Origin: Blastocatellia bacterium
GTDB taxonomy: Bacteria > Acidobacteriota > Blastocatellia > UBA7656 > JADIYM01
Length of the DNA stretch: 64,000 nucleotides
Assembly (NCBI GenBank): GCA_016705245.1
Contig: JADIYM010000021.1
Coordinates: forward strand, 45,396-109,395
Direction: 5' to 3'
Each line of letters begins with the position of its first letter. Position 1 is the first letter of the stretch. The position numbers and the translations under genes are program-made. The notes under the pieces are model-generated. The model saw only the letters and a list, made by a program, of their open reading frames with translations. It made no database searches and had not been told where the DNA came from. Shown here in pieces: positions 18,891 to 29,419 of the stretch.

Positions 18891-21800
18891 ATGAAAGTTA
18901 TGTTTGGTACTGAGCCTGGGAACTTGAACGACACACGGGTCGCCAGACGCCGTCGGAGTGCGCTTCTGTGCACCGCGGCGCTCATCGCGACGGTGGTCTT
19001 GCCGGTTGCCGGTCTGGCCGCTCCGAAGTCTTCCGTCCTGACGGGTTCCGCAAGTGCGGCCCGGGCGACGGCTTCGAATGCGGCAGATGCGGTAGTTGCG
19101 GACTTCAACGGCGATCGGCAGCTCGACGTCGTCGAGGCCTCGACCGGCGGCGGCCTGTCGGTGCGATGGGGTATCCGCAAGGGCGAATACGGCGAGGCGG
19201 CAACGTTCGCGAGCGAGATCTCGGCTCGACGCGTCGTTTCGGCCGACGTCACGGCGGACGGCATCAACGACGTCGTGGCCTATGCGCCCGCGGGAACGGT
19301 CCTGTGGGTAGTGCCGGGGAGTGCCTCGGGCGGCTTCGGCGCGGTGCGCGCGACCTCGGTGCCTGACGGCATCCACGCGATCGCGGTCGGCGAGTTTGCC
19401 GGCAGTGGTGGAACCGACATCGCGGTGGCGAGCGAGCAGACCTCGGCGGTTGTGCTGCTGCGGAATCGGGATGACCGGTCGGGCTTTGACGCGACCGCGA
19501 CGGCGCTGCCCTCCCGCGCGCTGTCGATCGGTGCGGTCAAGTTCAACCTGGACAATCACGCGGACCTCGTCGTGGGACTCGAGAACAGGTCGGTTGTCGG
19601 CCTCGAGGCCGGGGGCGGCGGATTTGCGATCACGGTCACGAGGACTCTCGAGTTCTCGCCCGACCTGATGACGACGGCTGACTTCGACATCGACGGATGG
19701 GCGGACGCGATCGTGGCATCGAAAAATGGCGAGATCGCGGCGTTCGCGCGCGGCGGCGGCTCGATCGGGGAACCGGTCGTGTCGAAGCTGTCTGCGCCGC
19801 TGACGAAGATCGATGCCGGATTCGTGGATACCGACGCCGAGATCGACGTCGTGGGATCGGGCTCGAGCATCGCGATGGTCTTCCCCGGACTTGGTGGCGG
19901 CGCGTTTGGCGCTCCCCGTCAGGTGGTGAAGGACCAGGACGTCGAAAGCGTCTCGGTGGTCGCCTCGACAGGCGGACGTCAGTCGCAGCTCGTCGTGGCG
20001 AAGGACTCGGGCGTTTCGGTCGAGACGATCGCGACGCCCACGAACAAATTGGCGGCGACGTTCACGGTGACGAACTGCGGTGACAGAACGTACGACGACG
20101 ACGGAATGTGTACGCCTAACACGGCGACCGTACTACCGGAACCGGTTGGCTCGCTTCGCTGGGCCATCGGCCAGGCCAATGGCTCTGCCGGTGCCGACAC
20201 AATCGTCTTCAACCTCAGTATCGCGCCGGGCCCAGACGACAAATACGGCCGATACTCTGCGGCTTCGTTGGTCTTCCACATCCTGATTCTCGGGCCGCTC
20301 GTGCTTTCAGATAGCGGGACAACGATCGTCGGCGAGACGGCTCTGGATACGAACCCGTTCGGCCCTGATGTTGCAGTGCAGCCCCTGAATGAGCAGGGCT
20401 TCCTCGCCGCGCTCCTCGATGAGGCTCCAGAGCCCCCTGTTCCGCTGTTTGACGGATTTGTCATAACGGGCAGCGGGTGCAGCATCAGCGGGCTGATCAT
20501 TGCTGGAACGAACTTCGGTGGGTTTCTTCCGATTCCGATTTCGCAATGCACTGATCCAACGACAGAGACGGATGTCGACCGTGTCGGGGAGCAGTTCGAT
20601 ATTCCAGTGACCTGTATCGGCGGCGGAAACGTCATCGTCGGCAACTTCATCGGTACGGACCAACGCGGCTTCGGTGCCGAGGCACCGCTACCGGTTGGAC
20701 CGGGCTCTGGTGCCGTCTCGCTCCTCGGCTCGGGCAACCGCGTTGGCGGCGACGCCCTTGCCGACCGCAACATTATCGTCAGCTCCACGAATGGCGTCAC
20801 GTGCCTGAATGCCTCGGGTAATCAGATCATCGGCAACATTATCGGCAGCGACGGCACGTCCGGCGGCCGGCCCGGTGGTACGAATCCCCTTCGCGGTGTG
20901 AACCTCCAGAATGCTTCCGGGACGGTGATTCGCGGCAACATCATCGGCGCATCGTCTTTCTCCGGCATTCAGCTCACCCAGAACTGCGCATCGACGACGA
21001 TCGCGAGCAACCGCGTCGGCGTCAATCAGGCCGGCACGACCACGGCTAACACCGACGGCGGCATCGTCATCAATGCCTCGTCGGCGACCCTCGTCAGCCC
21101 GGCGAACATCATCTCGAACAACACCGGCATCGACGGTGTGAACTCGGGTGGCATCGTCATCTCGGGCTCGTCGATTCCGACCGTCGGAACCGACATCGCT
21201 GACAACACGATCGCGCAGAATGGCAACAACGGCGTCTACATCGACAACGGCAACCTGAACACCATCGGTCCGAACAACCTGATCTCGACCAACACCCTCT
21301 ACGGTGTCGGGGTGGCCAACGGTACGCAGAACCAAATCACGCGGAACATGATCACGAATAACGGGGATAGGGATCAACCTCGTGTCCATCGGTGATCCGT
21401 CGACGGGCATTACGCCGAACGACGCAACCGACGCTGACACGGGTCCGAACAACCTGTTGAATTTCCCGGTCTTCACGGCCTCGACGGCGACGACGACAAC
21501 CGTGACGGTCTCGGGCACGGCTCCGGCCAACTCGCTCATCGAGATCTTCAAGTCAGACAGCAAGCAGGCAAACGGTCAGGGCTTCGAGTTCATGATCTCG
21601 ACGACCTCGACGGGCGCCGGCACGTTCTCGGTGGATCTGCCGCTCACGCTTCCGTTGCAGGATTCGTTGACGCTGACCGCCACGGCGACCGACGGTGCGT
21701 CCAACACCTCCGAGTTCGGCCCGAACTTCAAGCTGAACCAGCGGCTGAACGTCTCGCCGCTTTCGATCACGTTCCCGACGACGGCTGTTGGTGGCGTCGC

Positions 21801-22908
21801 CACGGCACCGCTCACGATCTGCAATACAGGCGTCTCGAACCTGACGATCTCGGCGCTCGTCGTCGCGCCTGCTGGCGGACCGTTCTCGGTCTCTGAGCTC
21901 GCCGACGATACGCTCTCGCCAGGTGAATGCGTGACGCTCACGGTCACGTTCGCGCCGACGTCCGCGAGCAACTTCGCGGGATCGATCACGATCACGTCCG
22001 ACGATCCGTCGGCGGATGACGTCGTCGTGACGCTCGGCGGCACGGCGGTCCTCGGCGTGATCAACGTCAACGTGACGACGCTGCTGATTCCGCAGACTCG
22101 CGTCGACGGCTCCCGGTCCGCCATCGTCACGGTGTCGAACCCGACGAGCGTCGCGGTCACCGTCACGCGCACCGAGTTCAAGCGTCGCAACAGCGCGAAG
22201 GTAACGTTCACCGACCGGATCGATCCGTTCTTCCGCGCGGTGCCGTCGACGTTCACCGTTCCGGCAGGCGGGTCGGTCGACGTTTCGGTAATCTTCTCGC
22301 CGCTCGCGCCGATCCCGACTACGGACACGAGCGTGGTCTTCGAGCTGCCCGATCCTGGCTATCAGACGCCGAAGAAGGTCCAGACGGACATGACTTTCGT
22401 CGTCTCTGACTCGCTCGGCATCTCGAAGACGGTCGCCATCAAGGCGAAGGTCAAGCCCGTTCCGGGTATCACGGGCGGCGGTGCGCCGAACTTCGTGGAT
22501 CAGCTGGATCTCACCCTCGACGTATACGACCCCGACAACAATCTCTCGAACGCCCGGTTCTTCTTCCTCAACGAATCGGAGATCGAGCTTTTCCGGATCG
22601 ACAACACTCCGGGTGTCACGAAGGCAATCAAAAAGTTCGCCAAGGGCATGAACGTTCCGCTCACGTTCACCTTCACGGGACTTGCGAACTATGCGGGCAG
22701 CCTGCGCTTCCTCGATTGCGTCGTGGACGACGGCAGCGGTCAGTCGAGCAACACCGTGCGGTTCCGGATTCGGTACATCAATCCGAAGTCCGGTCCGCCC
22801 CAGATGGTACTCGTCCCCGAGTCGTCGTCAGGTGTATCGGGCTTCCGCGGCGTTTCGCCGGCAAGCATCTTCCTGCCCCCGATGGTCGTCGGACCGAGCC
22901 GTCGCTAA
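18891..22908 (+). CDS. giant exported protein: FG-GAP-like, parallel beta-helix, Hydin-type Ig domains (frame interrupted)
   Basis: About 1340 residues. A signal peptide (ALLCTAALIATVVLPVAGLA) is followed by FG-GAP/VCBS-like repeats (ADFNGDRQLDVVEA, TADFDIDGWADAIVAS) to about residue 380. Next is a right-handed beta-helix region rich in GNxIGxD motifs (IIGNIIGSDGTSG, NNTGIDGVNSGGIVI) to about residue 830, then Ig-like and ASPM-SPD-2-Hydin-type domains (VSPLSITFPTTAVGGVATAP, CVTLTVTFAPTSASNFAGSI). The frame changes at GGGG 21363-21366; with GGG the beta-helix continues as NNGIGINLVSIGDPSTG. It is probably a cell-surface or matrix protein. A hairpin and a FecR-like gene follow. GGAGG precedes the ATG by 3-4 bases. 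Confidence 0.8.
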
Positions 22909-22920
22909 GCGGCACATTCC

Positions 22921-22957
22921 GGCGGGTCCCGGCAACGGGACCCGCCAGCGGGTTTTG
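22921..22957 (+). terminator. hairpin terminator or attenuator after the giant surface gene
   Basis: A perfect 10-bp stem, GGCGGGTCCC (22921-22930) with GGGACCCGCC (22937-22946), is followed by AGCGGGTTTT. The short T tract and the closeness to the next ribosome binding site suggest partial readthrough. Confidence 0.65.
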
Positions 22958-22971
22958 AAAAGGAGCATCCT

Positions 22972-23994
22972 ATGAACGGCAAGCTGAATGTGCTCAAGCG
23001 AATGGTCGGGGCGGCCATCGTCGCGTCCCTGGCCGCGACGGCGCCAGTGGCACTTGCATCCGAGAAAGACGGCCAGGTTCCGGGCGCTACGGACAAGCCC
23101 GACATCACCCTGTACGGCGAGGCTTTCAGCAGTTGGGAGCTCTCAACGACAGGCCGGGTGATGGTCGACGGCCGTTATGCGCAGACCCTCGACCGGGCCA
23201 TCCAGGGCAGCCGCATCGTCGTCGACTCGCAGTCGATGGCGAAGGCAGAGATCAAGGACGTCGGTCGGATCGCGATTTCGCCGCGAAGCGAAGTCATTCT
23301 CGACATGGTCGACGACACGATCGTCGCCCGGATGATCCAGGGCTCGATGAAGGTCGAGGTCGCAAGCAAATTCGGCTCGTACGTCGAAACACCGGGCACG
23401 ACCGTCACGTCGTTCCCCGGAACGTATGCGTCGTACCGCGTGAAGGCCGATCCGCTCGACGGAACGTCGGTCGAGAAGCTGCTTGGCGATGTCGAGATCA
23501 TGCGCGTGTCGGACGATGACGGCGGCTGGGACATCGACGTTCCGGACGGCGACACCGACTTCCACATGGCGGCCCGCAAGACCGAGACGCTGAAGATCAA
23601 GGTCAAGAACGGCGGATCCGGCGTCGCGAACCAGCCGGTGGTTTTTGCGATCACGACGGCGTTGTCGGGTGCGACCGGTCAGTTCACCGAGGGCGTCCAG
23701 CGCATCACGACGACGACGGACAATGACGGCGAGGCTTCGGTCGAGTTCGAGTCCGGCGCATCGTCGGGAGCGGTCTACGTCGAGGCTTTCGTTCCTGGGA
23801 CGGACGCGCACGAAACGCTGCATGTCTACATCCAGGCGAAGGAGAAGACGTTCTGGAACCCGGCGACTACGTCGCTTTACATTGCCATCGGCGCGGGAGC
23901 CGTGGCGGGAACGATCATCGCGATCAAGAACCGCGGGCGCACGTCGAACGACAACCCGATCATCGTGCAGCCGCCGGTGGTCTCGGCGCCTTAA
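22972..23994 (+). CDS. FecR-like exported protein with Ig-like domain and C-terminal anchor
   Basis: This 340-residue protein starts at an ATG preceded by AAAAGGAGC. It has a signal peptide (ending near APVALASEK), a FecR-type domain (GSRIVVDSQSMAKAEIKDVG, IAISPRSEVILDMV, then a second strand set around GSYVETPGTTVTSFPGTYAS), and a Big/Ig-like module (PVVFAITTALSGATGQFTEG with DNDGEASVEFESG). One C-terminal membrane helix (SLYIAIGAGAVAGTIIAI) is followed by a short basic tail. It probably sits in the envelope facing outward. Position right after the giant surface protein suggests a joint function in surface assembly or signalling. Confidence 0.75.
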   Translation: MNGKLNVLKRMVGAAIVASLAATAPVALASEKDGQVPGATDKPDITLYGEAFSSWELSTTGRVMVDGRYAQTLDRAIQGSRIVVDSQSMAKAEIKDVGRIAISPRSEVILDMVDDTIVARMIQGSMKVEVASKFGSYVETPGTTVTSFPGTYASYRVKADPLDGTSVEKLLGDVEIMRVSDDDGGWDIDVPDGDTDFHMAARKTETLKIKVKNGGSGVANQPVVFAITTALSGATGQFTEGVQRITTTTDNDGEASVEFESGASSGAVYVEAFVPGTDAHETLHVYIQAKEKTFWNPATTSLYIAIGAGAVAGTIIAIKNRGRTSNDNPIIVQPPVVSAP

Positions 23995-24025
23995 CGGGGT
24001 ACATCGCAGTCGGATTCTTCAGGAG

Positions 24026-24057
24026 GGGTGGCAGCCACACGGTTGCCACCCTTTCTC
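24026..24057 (+). terminator. intrinsic terminator after the FecR-like gene
   Basis: An 8-bp stem, GGGTGGCA (24026-24033) with TGCCACCC (24044-24051), is followed by a TTTCTCTTCT tract. It lies 30 bases after the stop codon. Confidence 0.75.
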
Positions 24058-24058
24058 T

Positions 24059-24146
24059 TCTCCGTGCCACTGTGCCTTCGTGCCTCCGTGTGCGAAGCTC
24101 TGAATCCCCTTCGCACGCAGAGACACAAAGACACAGAGACACGGAG
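24059..24146. repeat. CACGGAG-type hairpin repeat (family C), copy 1
   Basis: Two arms (about 24059-24101 and 24109-24146) are reverse complements made of short units such as ACAGAGACACGGAG around a GCGAAGCTC core. The element sits between two co-directional genes. Confidence 0.85.
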
Positions 24147-24205
24147 CAGATCTCTCCATGACCATTGGCCCCGAGTCCTACCAACGGCATTGCCGGCGCT
24201 GGAAG

Positions 24206-24961
24206 ATGCGTTCGTCGCTCATCTGCCTCGCTGCGCTACTTCTCGTTGGCGGATGTAAGTCGAGTCGACAGCCGCCCGAAGGGACGCCGATCATCCGGGA
24301 AACGAGAGTGTGGATGCTTGGCGACCCGAGCTCCGCCAAGTTTGTAGCCGTGGTTTCTCCGTGGACATACTGGTTTGATTACTTCTACTTCGGGGGCTTC
24401 GGAGGCCGGGACAGAATCATGCTCGAGCAGACGGCTTACGTGTTCCTGTGCGACGCATCGACGGGAAGCGTCCGGAGGCTATGCGAGATTCAAGTCCCGG
24501 ATTCCGTTGACGGATTCATTATCAAAGACGGCGGAGTCCGCTTCGTCGTTGTCGGATGGGACGATGAAGCAGCCTATGTGGAGCTGCGGGCGATTGCGAA
24601 GGCTGGCGCCTCGTATCCCGACGTTCGGCCCTTTTCGTGGTACCGAATAGCCAGAGACGGAACATGTACCGCCCAGAGTGAACGCCCAACCGGCCTCATT
24701 GATTTCTACGACATTCCCGACTATCCCGAAGCCGGCTACGAGATCACGTTCCCGTTTCCGGCCGCCGCGCCTTATTACCTCGCGAAGAAAGGTGACTCGA
24801 TCAGACTCAGCTATGCTGGAGTCTGGATTGTCGAGTTCTCGATCGACCCAGTCACGTATGACCTTCGTCCCGTGGAACTAGGTCCGGACGCAAGGCGCTA
24901 TCTTCTGGAAGCAATGGAAGGCGCGAAGAAAAGGATGGCCACCGTTGCGCAAGATCATTGA
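24206..24961 (+). CDS. lipoprotein of unknown function, 251 aa
   Basis: The ATG at 24206 begins a textbook lipoprotein signal (MRSSLICLAALLLVGGCKSS, lipobox LVGGC); an in-frame ATG at 24158 would add 16 residues and spoil the signal. The mature part is rich in aromatic residues (WTYWFDYFYFGGFGG) and mixed beta strands, with no recognised domain. Its 3-prime end overlaps the next gene by 17 bases, so translation is probably coupled. Confidence 0.7.
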   Translation: MRSSLICLAALLLVGGCKSSRQPPEGTPIIRETRVWMLGDPSSAKFVAVVSPWTYWFDYFYFGGFGGRDRIMLEQTAYVFLCDASTGSVRRLCEIQVPDSVDGFIIKDGGVRFVVVGWDDEAAYVELRAIAKAGASYPDVRPFSWYRIARDGTCTAQSERPTGLIDFYDIPDYPEAGYEITFPFPAAAPYYLAKKGDSIRLSYAGVWIVEFSIDPVTYDLRPVELGPDARRYLLEAMEGAKKRMATVAQDH

Positions 24962-25799
24962 CCCCGAGTCCTTCCTTTCCCACATGCGCCTTGCCGCCGA
25001 ACAGGTCGGCGTCGTCGCCCTCCAGTTTCGCGGCAAGGTCGCCAACGTCGGCAAGTCCATGCCAACCGACGAGGACCCGGTTCACCGCGCCGCTGCTGAA
25101 GCGTTATCGGACGTGGATCTCGCCTCGCAGGAGATCATCCTGCTGTCGCTCGCCGCGCACTTCCCGTTCGTGCGCCTCGACGCCGAGGAGGACACCCCGC
25201 TCGTCGAGCGCTTCGCCGGAAACGACTCGCGGTACACCGTCGTCATCGACCCGATCGACGGCACGCTCAACTACCTCTCCCTGCGGGGCGAGTTCGGTGT
25301 GCTCATCGGTTTGCTCGAGGACGACCGCTTCATCGCTTCGCTCTGCCACTTCCCGCTGCGTAAGGAGACGTTCGTCGCCGTCCGCGACCGCGGAGCGTTC
25401 CGGTACGACCTGTCGAGCCGTGCGGGATCGCGCGAGCGCGTGATCGCCGGCACCGACAGTCGCCTCGTCTACGTCAACTCTGGAACCGGTCCGGAAGTCA
25501 TCGCTCGAGTGAAAGCCGCGGGGTACGAGCCCGCCCGAAGCGGCTGCTCGGCCATCGACTCGACGGTCTGTGCGACCGGCCTCGCCGCGGCGGCGATCAC
25601 GATGCGGGCCCCGTCGATCCGCCGCTCGGTCGGCACCCTGATCTCGCGCGAAGCCGGCGGCATCCTGACCCTTGCGACCGGCGAGCCCTACGACTGCACC
25701 CATCCGCGCGGCCTGACCTCCCTCGTCGTTGCGGAGAGTGAGTGGACAGGATTGCAGGATTTGAAGAGGATTCTCAGGAGCGACGAAGGTGAAAATTGA
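24945..25799 (+). CDS. inositol-monophosphatase-like protein, metal site incomplete
   Basis: This 284-residue protein starts at a TTG overlapping the previous gene. It has the FIG/IMPase metal motif VVIDPIDGTLNY (about residues 99-110) and an upstream acidic pair in RLDAEEDTP. The third family motif (WDxAAG...EAGG) appears as IRRSVGTLISREAGG, with the Trp-Asp replaced by Arg-Arg, so a metal ligand seems to be missing and catalysis is doubtful. The last 20 or so residues (from SEWTGLQDL) are encoded by the left arm of a family B intergenic repeat, so the original stop may have been overwritten. Confidence 0.75.
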   Translation: MRKIIDPESFLSHMRLAAEQVGVVALQFRGKVANVGKSMPTDEDPVHRAAAEALSDVDLASQEIILLSLAAHFPFVRLDAEEDTPLVERFAGNDSRYTVVIDPIDGTLNYLSLRGEFGVLIGLLEDDRFIASLCHFPLRKETFVAVRDRGAFRYDLSSRAGSRERVIAGTDSRLVYVNSGTGPEVIARVKAAGYEPARSGCSAIDSTVCATGLAAAAITMRAPSIRRSVGTLISREAGGILTLATGEPYDCTHPRGLTSLVVAESEWTGLQDLKRILRSDEGEN

Positions 25800-25878
25800 A
25801 AGGCGGCGCACCCGTCTTAGCCGTACATGAGCTCGTTCCCGTTAATCCTCTTCAAATCCTGCAATCCTGTCCACTCAC
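25735..25878. repeat. AATCCTGT-type hairpin repeat (family B), copy 2
   Basis: The left arm (25735-25775) with GAGTGGACAGGATTGCAGGA overlaps the 3-prime end of the IMPase-like gene; the right arm (25844-25878) is its complement ending in CAATCCTGTCCACTCAC. The gap 25800-25956 has no gene. Confidence 0.85.
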
Positions 25879-25956
25879 CTTCCCCTCCTTGGCCGCCGCA
25901 CGCCCGCATGTGTACAATCCGCTGCTTGCGAACAACGACTGAGGGAGAGCCTGAAC

Positions 25957-27359
25957 GTGTCGAAAGCCGAAAGCTTTGATCTTGCCGTCATCGGCGCCGG
26001 TCCCGGCGGCTATTCTGCCGCCATCCACGCCGCCCACCGCGGCATGAAGGTAGCCATCGTCGAGAAGGACACCCGCCTCGGCGGCACCTGCCTCCTGCGA
26101 GGCTGCATCCCCACCAAGGCCCTGCTCCACTCCGCCGACCTCTATTCTGAGGTAAAAGTGGCGCCGAACACGGCATCGTGGTCAGCGAGCTCTCACTCGC
26201 CTTCGACAAGGTCATGGCCCGCAAGGACAAGATCGTCACGAAGAACGCGAAGGGCGTCGAGTTCCTGATGCGGAAGAACAAGATCACCGTTTTCAACGGT
26301 TTCGGACGCCTCGACGGAAAACGCAGAGTCGCAGTGGAAGCAGGGGGAGACACGAAGTCGCTCGAGGTCGCCAACGTGATTCTTGCGACCGGGTCCGTCC
26401 CCCGCGTCCTTCCCGGCATCAACATCGACGGCAAGCGCATCCTCACCTCCGACGAGATCCTCGAGCTCAAGGAACTGCCGAAGTCCCTGCTCGTCCTCGG
26501 CGCCGGCGCCGTCGGCGTCGAGTTCGCCTCGATCTTCCATCGCTTCGGCGTCGACGTCACCATCGTCGAGCTCCTTCCCCGCCTCGTGCCCATCGAGGAC
26601 GAAGAGGTCTCGGACGCGCTCGCGAAGGCCTTCAAGAAAACCGGCATCAAGGTCCACGTCGGCACCAAACTCGACAACATCAGGGTCACGCCGAACGGCG
26701 TCGCCGCCGACGGAGTCTCCGACAAGGGCTCGACCCCGCTCGAGGCCGAAATGCTCCTCATCGCCGTCGGCCGCAAGCCCGTGACCGACAAAATCGGCCT
26801 CGACGGCACCGGCGCCGTCGTCGATCGCGGCTACATCCAGGTGGACGAGTTCATGCGCACCGGCGAACCCGGCGTCTACGCCATCGGCGACGTCGTCCCG
26901 ACGCCGTGGCTCGCTCACGTCGCTTCGCACGAAGGCGTCGTCGCCGCCGACCACATGTCGAACAACCACCCGCACGCCATCGACTACGAACGCGGCGTCC
27001 CGGGCGTCACGTTCTGCCACCCCGAGATCGGTTCGATCGGCCTGACCGAAGCGAAAGCCATCGAGAAGGGCTACGACGTAAAGGTTGGCCGCTTCCCGTG
27101 GACCGCGAATGGCAAGGCCAACATCCTCGGCAACACGACCGGCTTCGTGAAGGTCGTCACCGAAAAGAAATACGGCGAGATCCTCGGAGTGCACATCATC
27201 GGACCCGCCGCGACCGAGCTCGTCGCCGCCGCCGGCATCGCCATCAGCCACGAAGCCACCGCCGAGTCGGTCTTCGGCACCATCCACGCCCACCCGACAC
27301 TGTCGGAGGCCATCATGGAGGCCGCAGCGGATTCCATGGGCCTCGCGATCAACTTCTGA
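25957..27359 (+). CDS. lpdA: dihydrolipoamide dehydrogenase (E3), frame interrupted
   Basis: This E3 of about 467 residues starts at a GTG with GAGGGAGAG upstream. The FAD-binding GxGxxG motif is in AVIGAGPGGYSAAIHAA. The redox disulfide motif is GGTCLLRGCIPTKALL. A second nucleotide-binding motif is LLVLGAGAVGVEFASI, the FAD signature is GVYAIGDVV, and the C-terminal catalytic dyad is in HAHPTLSEAIMEA. The frame breaks at AAAA 26154-26157; one more A gives SEVKSGAEHGIVVSELS and a single ORF. It is the first gene of a 2-oxoacid dehydrogenase operon; E1-alpha starts 7 bases after its stop. Confidence 0.92.
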
Positions 27360-27366
27360 CCCATTT

Positions 27367-28374
27367 ATGTCGACGCTTTCGCGAGACCAACACCATCGCA
27401 TCCATTACTTCATGCGGCTCACCCGCATGGTCGAGGAGAAGCTCGGTATCCTGTCCACGCAGGGCAAGGTCATCGGCAGCCTCTACCGCAGCATGGGCCA
27501 GGAAGGCACCGCCGTCGGCAGCGCGTTCGCGCTCGAGCCCGAGATGGGCGACGTCGCCGCGCCAATCCTGCGCGATCTCGGCGCCGTCCTCACGATGGGC
27601 GGCACCCCGACCGAAGTCTTCCAGCAGTACATGGCCAAAAACGGCCCGACCCGCGGCCGCGAGCTGAACATCCACTTCGGCGCACCCGAGCGGAATTTTA
27701 TCGGACCCGTCAGCATGCTCGGAGAGATGATTCCGCTCATGTGCGGCATCGCCCTCGGCTTCAAGATGCGCAAGCAGCCGGGCGTGGCGCTTTGCTACAT
27801 CGGCGATGGCGGATCGTCGACCGGACCGACGCACGAGGGTCTCAACCTCGCGGCGGTGCTCGACCTGCCGTTCATCCTCATCATCGAGAACAACGGCTAT
27901 GCCTACTCGACCCCGACCGAGCGCCAGTCGAGGCTCACGCGGTTCTCGGATCGCGCGCTCGCCTACGGCATTCCGGGTGTGACCGTCGACGGAAACGACG
28001 TCGTCGCCGTTTGGGAAGCGACCCGCGAGGCGGCAGATCGTGCCCGGCGCGGTGAAGGCCCGACACTCATCGAAAGCGTCACCTTCCGGATGAAGGGGCA
28101 CGCCCAGCACGACAACCAGGCCTACGTTCCCATCGAAGACATCGAGGAGTGGGGCGCGAAGGACCCGATCGTCCGCCACGAGCGTCTGCTGCTCGAGACC
28201 GGGATGGCGTCACTCGGCGACATCGACGCGATGGTCTCTGACATTCACGCCGCGCTCGACGTCGCGGTTGCCGAAGCCGAAGCCACGCCGATGCCCGAGG
28301 GATCGACCGCCCTGCTCGACGTGTTCGAAAACAGTGTTGCCGAGCGCAAGCCGTGGCTCGCGCCCATTTCCTGA
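27367..28374 (+). CDS. 2-oxoacid dehydrogenase E1 component, alpha subunit
   Basis: This 335-residue protein carries the thiamine-diphosphate motif GDGGSSTGPTHEG with the closing NN in ILIIENNGYAYST. Other E1-alpha signatures are GSLYRSMGQEGTAVGSAFAL, GRELNIHF and the phosphorylation-loop region KGHAQHDNQAY. With the beta subunit it decarboxylates a 2-oxoacid and acetylates the E2 lipoyl group. Pyruvate and branched-chain 2-oxoacids are both possible. It lies between lpd and E1-beta with short gaps. Confidence 0.9.
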   Translation: MSTLSRDQHHRIHYFMRLTRMVEEKLGILSTQGKVIGSLYRSMGQEGTAVGSAFALEPEMGDVAAPILRDLGAVLTMGGTPTEVFQQYMAKNGPTRGRELNIHFGAPERNFIGPVSMLGEMIPLMCGIALGFKMRKQPGVALCYIGDGGSSTGPTHEGLNLAAVLDLPFILIIENNGYAYSTPTERQSRLTRFSDRALAYGIPGVTVDGNDVVAVWEATREAADRARRGEGPTLIESVTFRMKGHAQHDNQAYVPIEDIEEWGAKDPIVRHERLLLETGMASLGDIDAMVSDIHAALDVAVAEAEATPMPEGSTALLDVFENSVAERKPWLAPIS

Positions 28375-28388
28375 GACTGGACGGATAG

Positions 28389-29393
28389 ATGACCGCAGAA
28401 GTACACGAACAGGCCAGACAGGTCACCTTCCTCGAGGCCATCCGCGAAGCCCTCCGCGAGGAGATGACCCGCGACGAAAAGGTCTTCCTTATCGGCGAGG
28501 ACATCGGCTCATACGGTGGCGCGTTCAAGGTCACCGAAGGCCTCCACGCCGAGTTCGGCGCGGACCGCGTCATCGACACTCCGATCTCCGAGGCCGCCAT
28601 CATCGGCGCCGCGGCCGGCGCCGCGATGATGGGCTTCAAGCCAGTCGCCGAGATGCAGTTCATCGACTTCATCTCGTGCGCCTTCGATCAGTTGACGAAT
28701 GTCGTATCGAAATGGCGCTACCGCATGGGCTTCGGCGTGCCGATGGTCGTGCGCGGACCATGCGGCGGCGGCGTGCGCGGGGGCCCGTTCCACTCGGGTA
28801 ATCCCGAGGCGTTTTTCGCGAACTCGGCCGGCCTCAAGATCGTCGAGCCGTCGACGGCCTACGACGCGAAGGGCCTGCTGAAGGCGGCGATCCGCGACCC
28901 GGATCCGGTGCTGTTTTTCGAGCACAAGTACCTCTACCGGCTGCCGCGACTGCGCGAGACGCTGCCCGATGAGGACTACATCGTGCCGATCGGCAAGGCC
29001 TCGGTTCGGCGAGAGGGCTCGGACGTAACGATCATCACCTTTGGCGCGATGGTCTACCGCGCCCTCGACGCGGCCGACAAGCTGGCAGAGGCGGGCATCT
29101 CGGCGGAGGTCATCGACCTGCGGACGATCGTGCCGTTCGACGTCGAGACGGTGCTCGCATCGGTGAAGAAGACCAACCGCGCGATCGTGCTCCACGAGGC
29201 ATCGCGCACCGGCGGCTTTGGCGGTGAGATTTCGGCGACGATTACGGAGAAGGCGTTCGAGTGGCTCGAAGCGCCGATCATCCGGGTGGCGTCGCTCGAC
29301 ACGCCGGTGCCGTACAGCCCGCCGCTCGAAGATTTCTACATGCCGCAGGTCGACGACATCGTCGAGGCGGCCACCAGGCTCTCGGCGTACTGA
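28389..29393 (+). CDS. 2-oxoacid dehydrogenase E1 component, beta subunit
   Basis: This 334-residue transketolase-like beta subunit has FLIGEDIGSYGGAFKVTEGL, DTPISEAAIIGAAAGAAMMG, GPCGGGVRGGPFHS and the C-terminal SRTGGFGGEISATITEKAFE with TPVPYSPPLEDF, all typical of PDH/BCKDH E1-beta. It starts 14 bases after E1-alpha and is followed by E2 after 26 bases. Length is normal. Confidence 0.92.
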   Translation: MTAEVHEQARQVTFLEAIREALREEMTRDEKVFLIGEDIGSYGGAFKVTEGLHAEFGADRVIDTPISEAAIIGAAAGAAMMGFKPVAEMQFIDFISCAFDQLTNVVSKWRYRMGFGVPMVVRGPCGGGVRGGPFHSGNPEAFFANSAGLKIVEPSTAYDAKGLLKAAIRDPDPVLFFEHKYLYRLPRLRETLPDEDYIVPIGKASVRREGSDVTIITFGAMVYRALDAADKLAEAGISAEVIDLRTIVPFDVETVLASVKKTNRAIVLHEASRTGGFGGEISATITEKAFEWLEAPIIRVASLDTPVPYSPPLEDFYMPQVDDIVEAATRLSAY

Positions 29394-29419
29394 GCGAAAC
29401 AACGGAGAAAGAACGAGAT

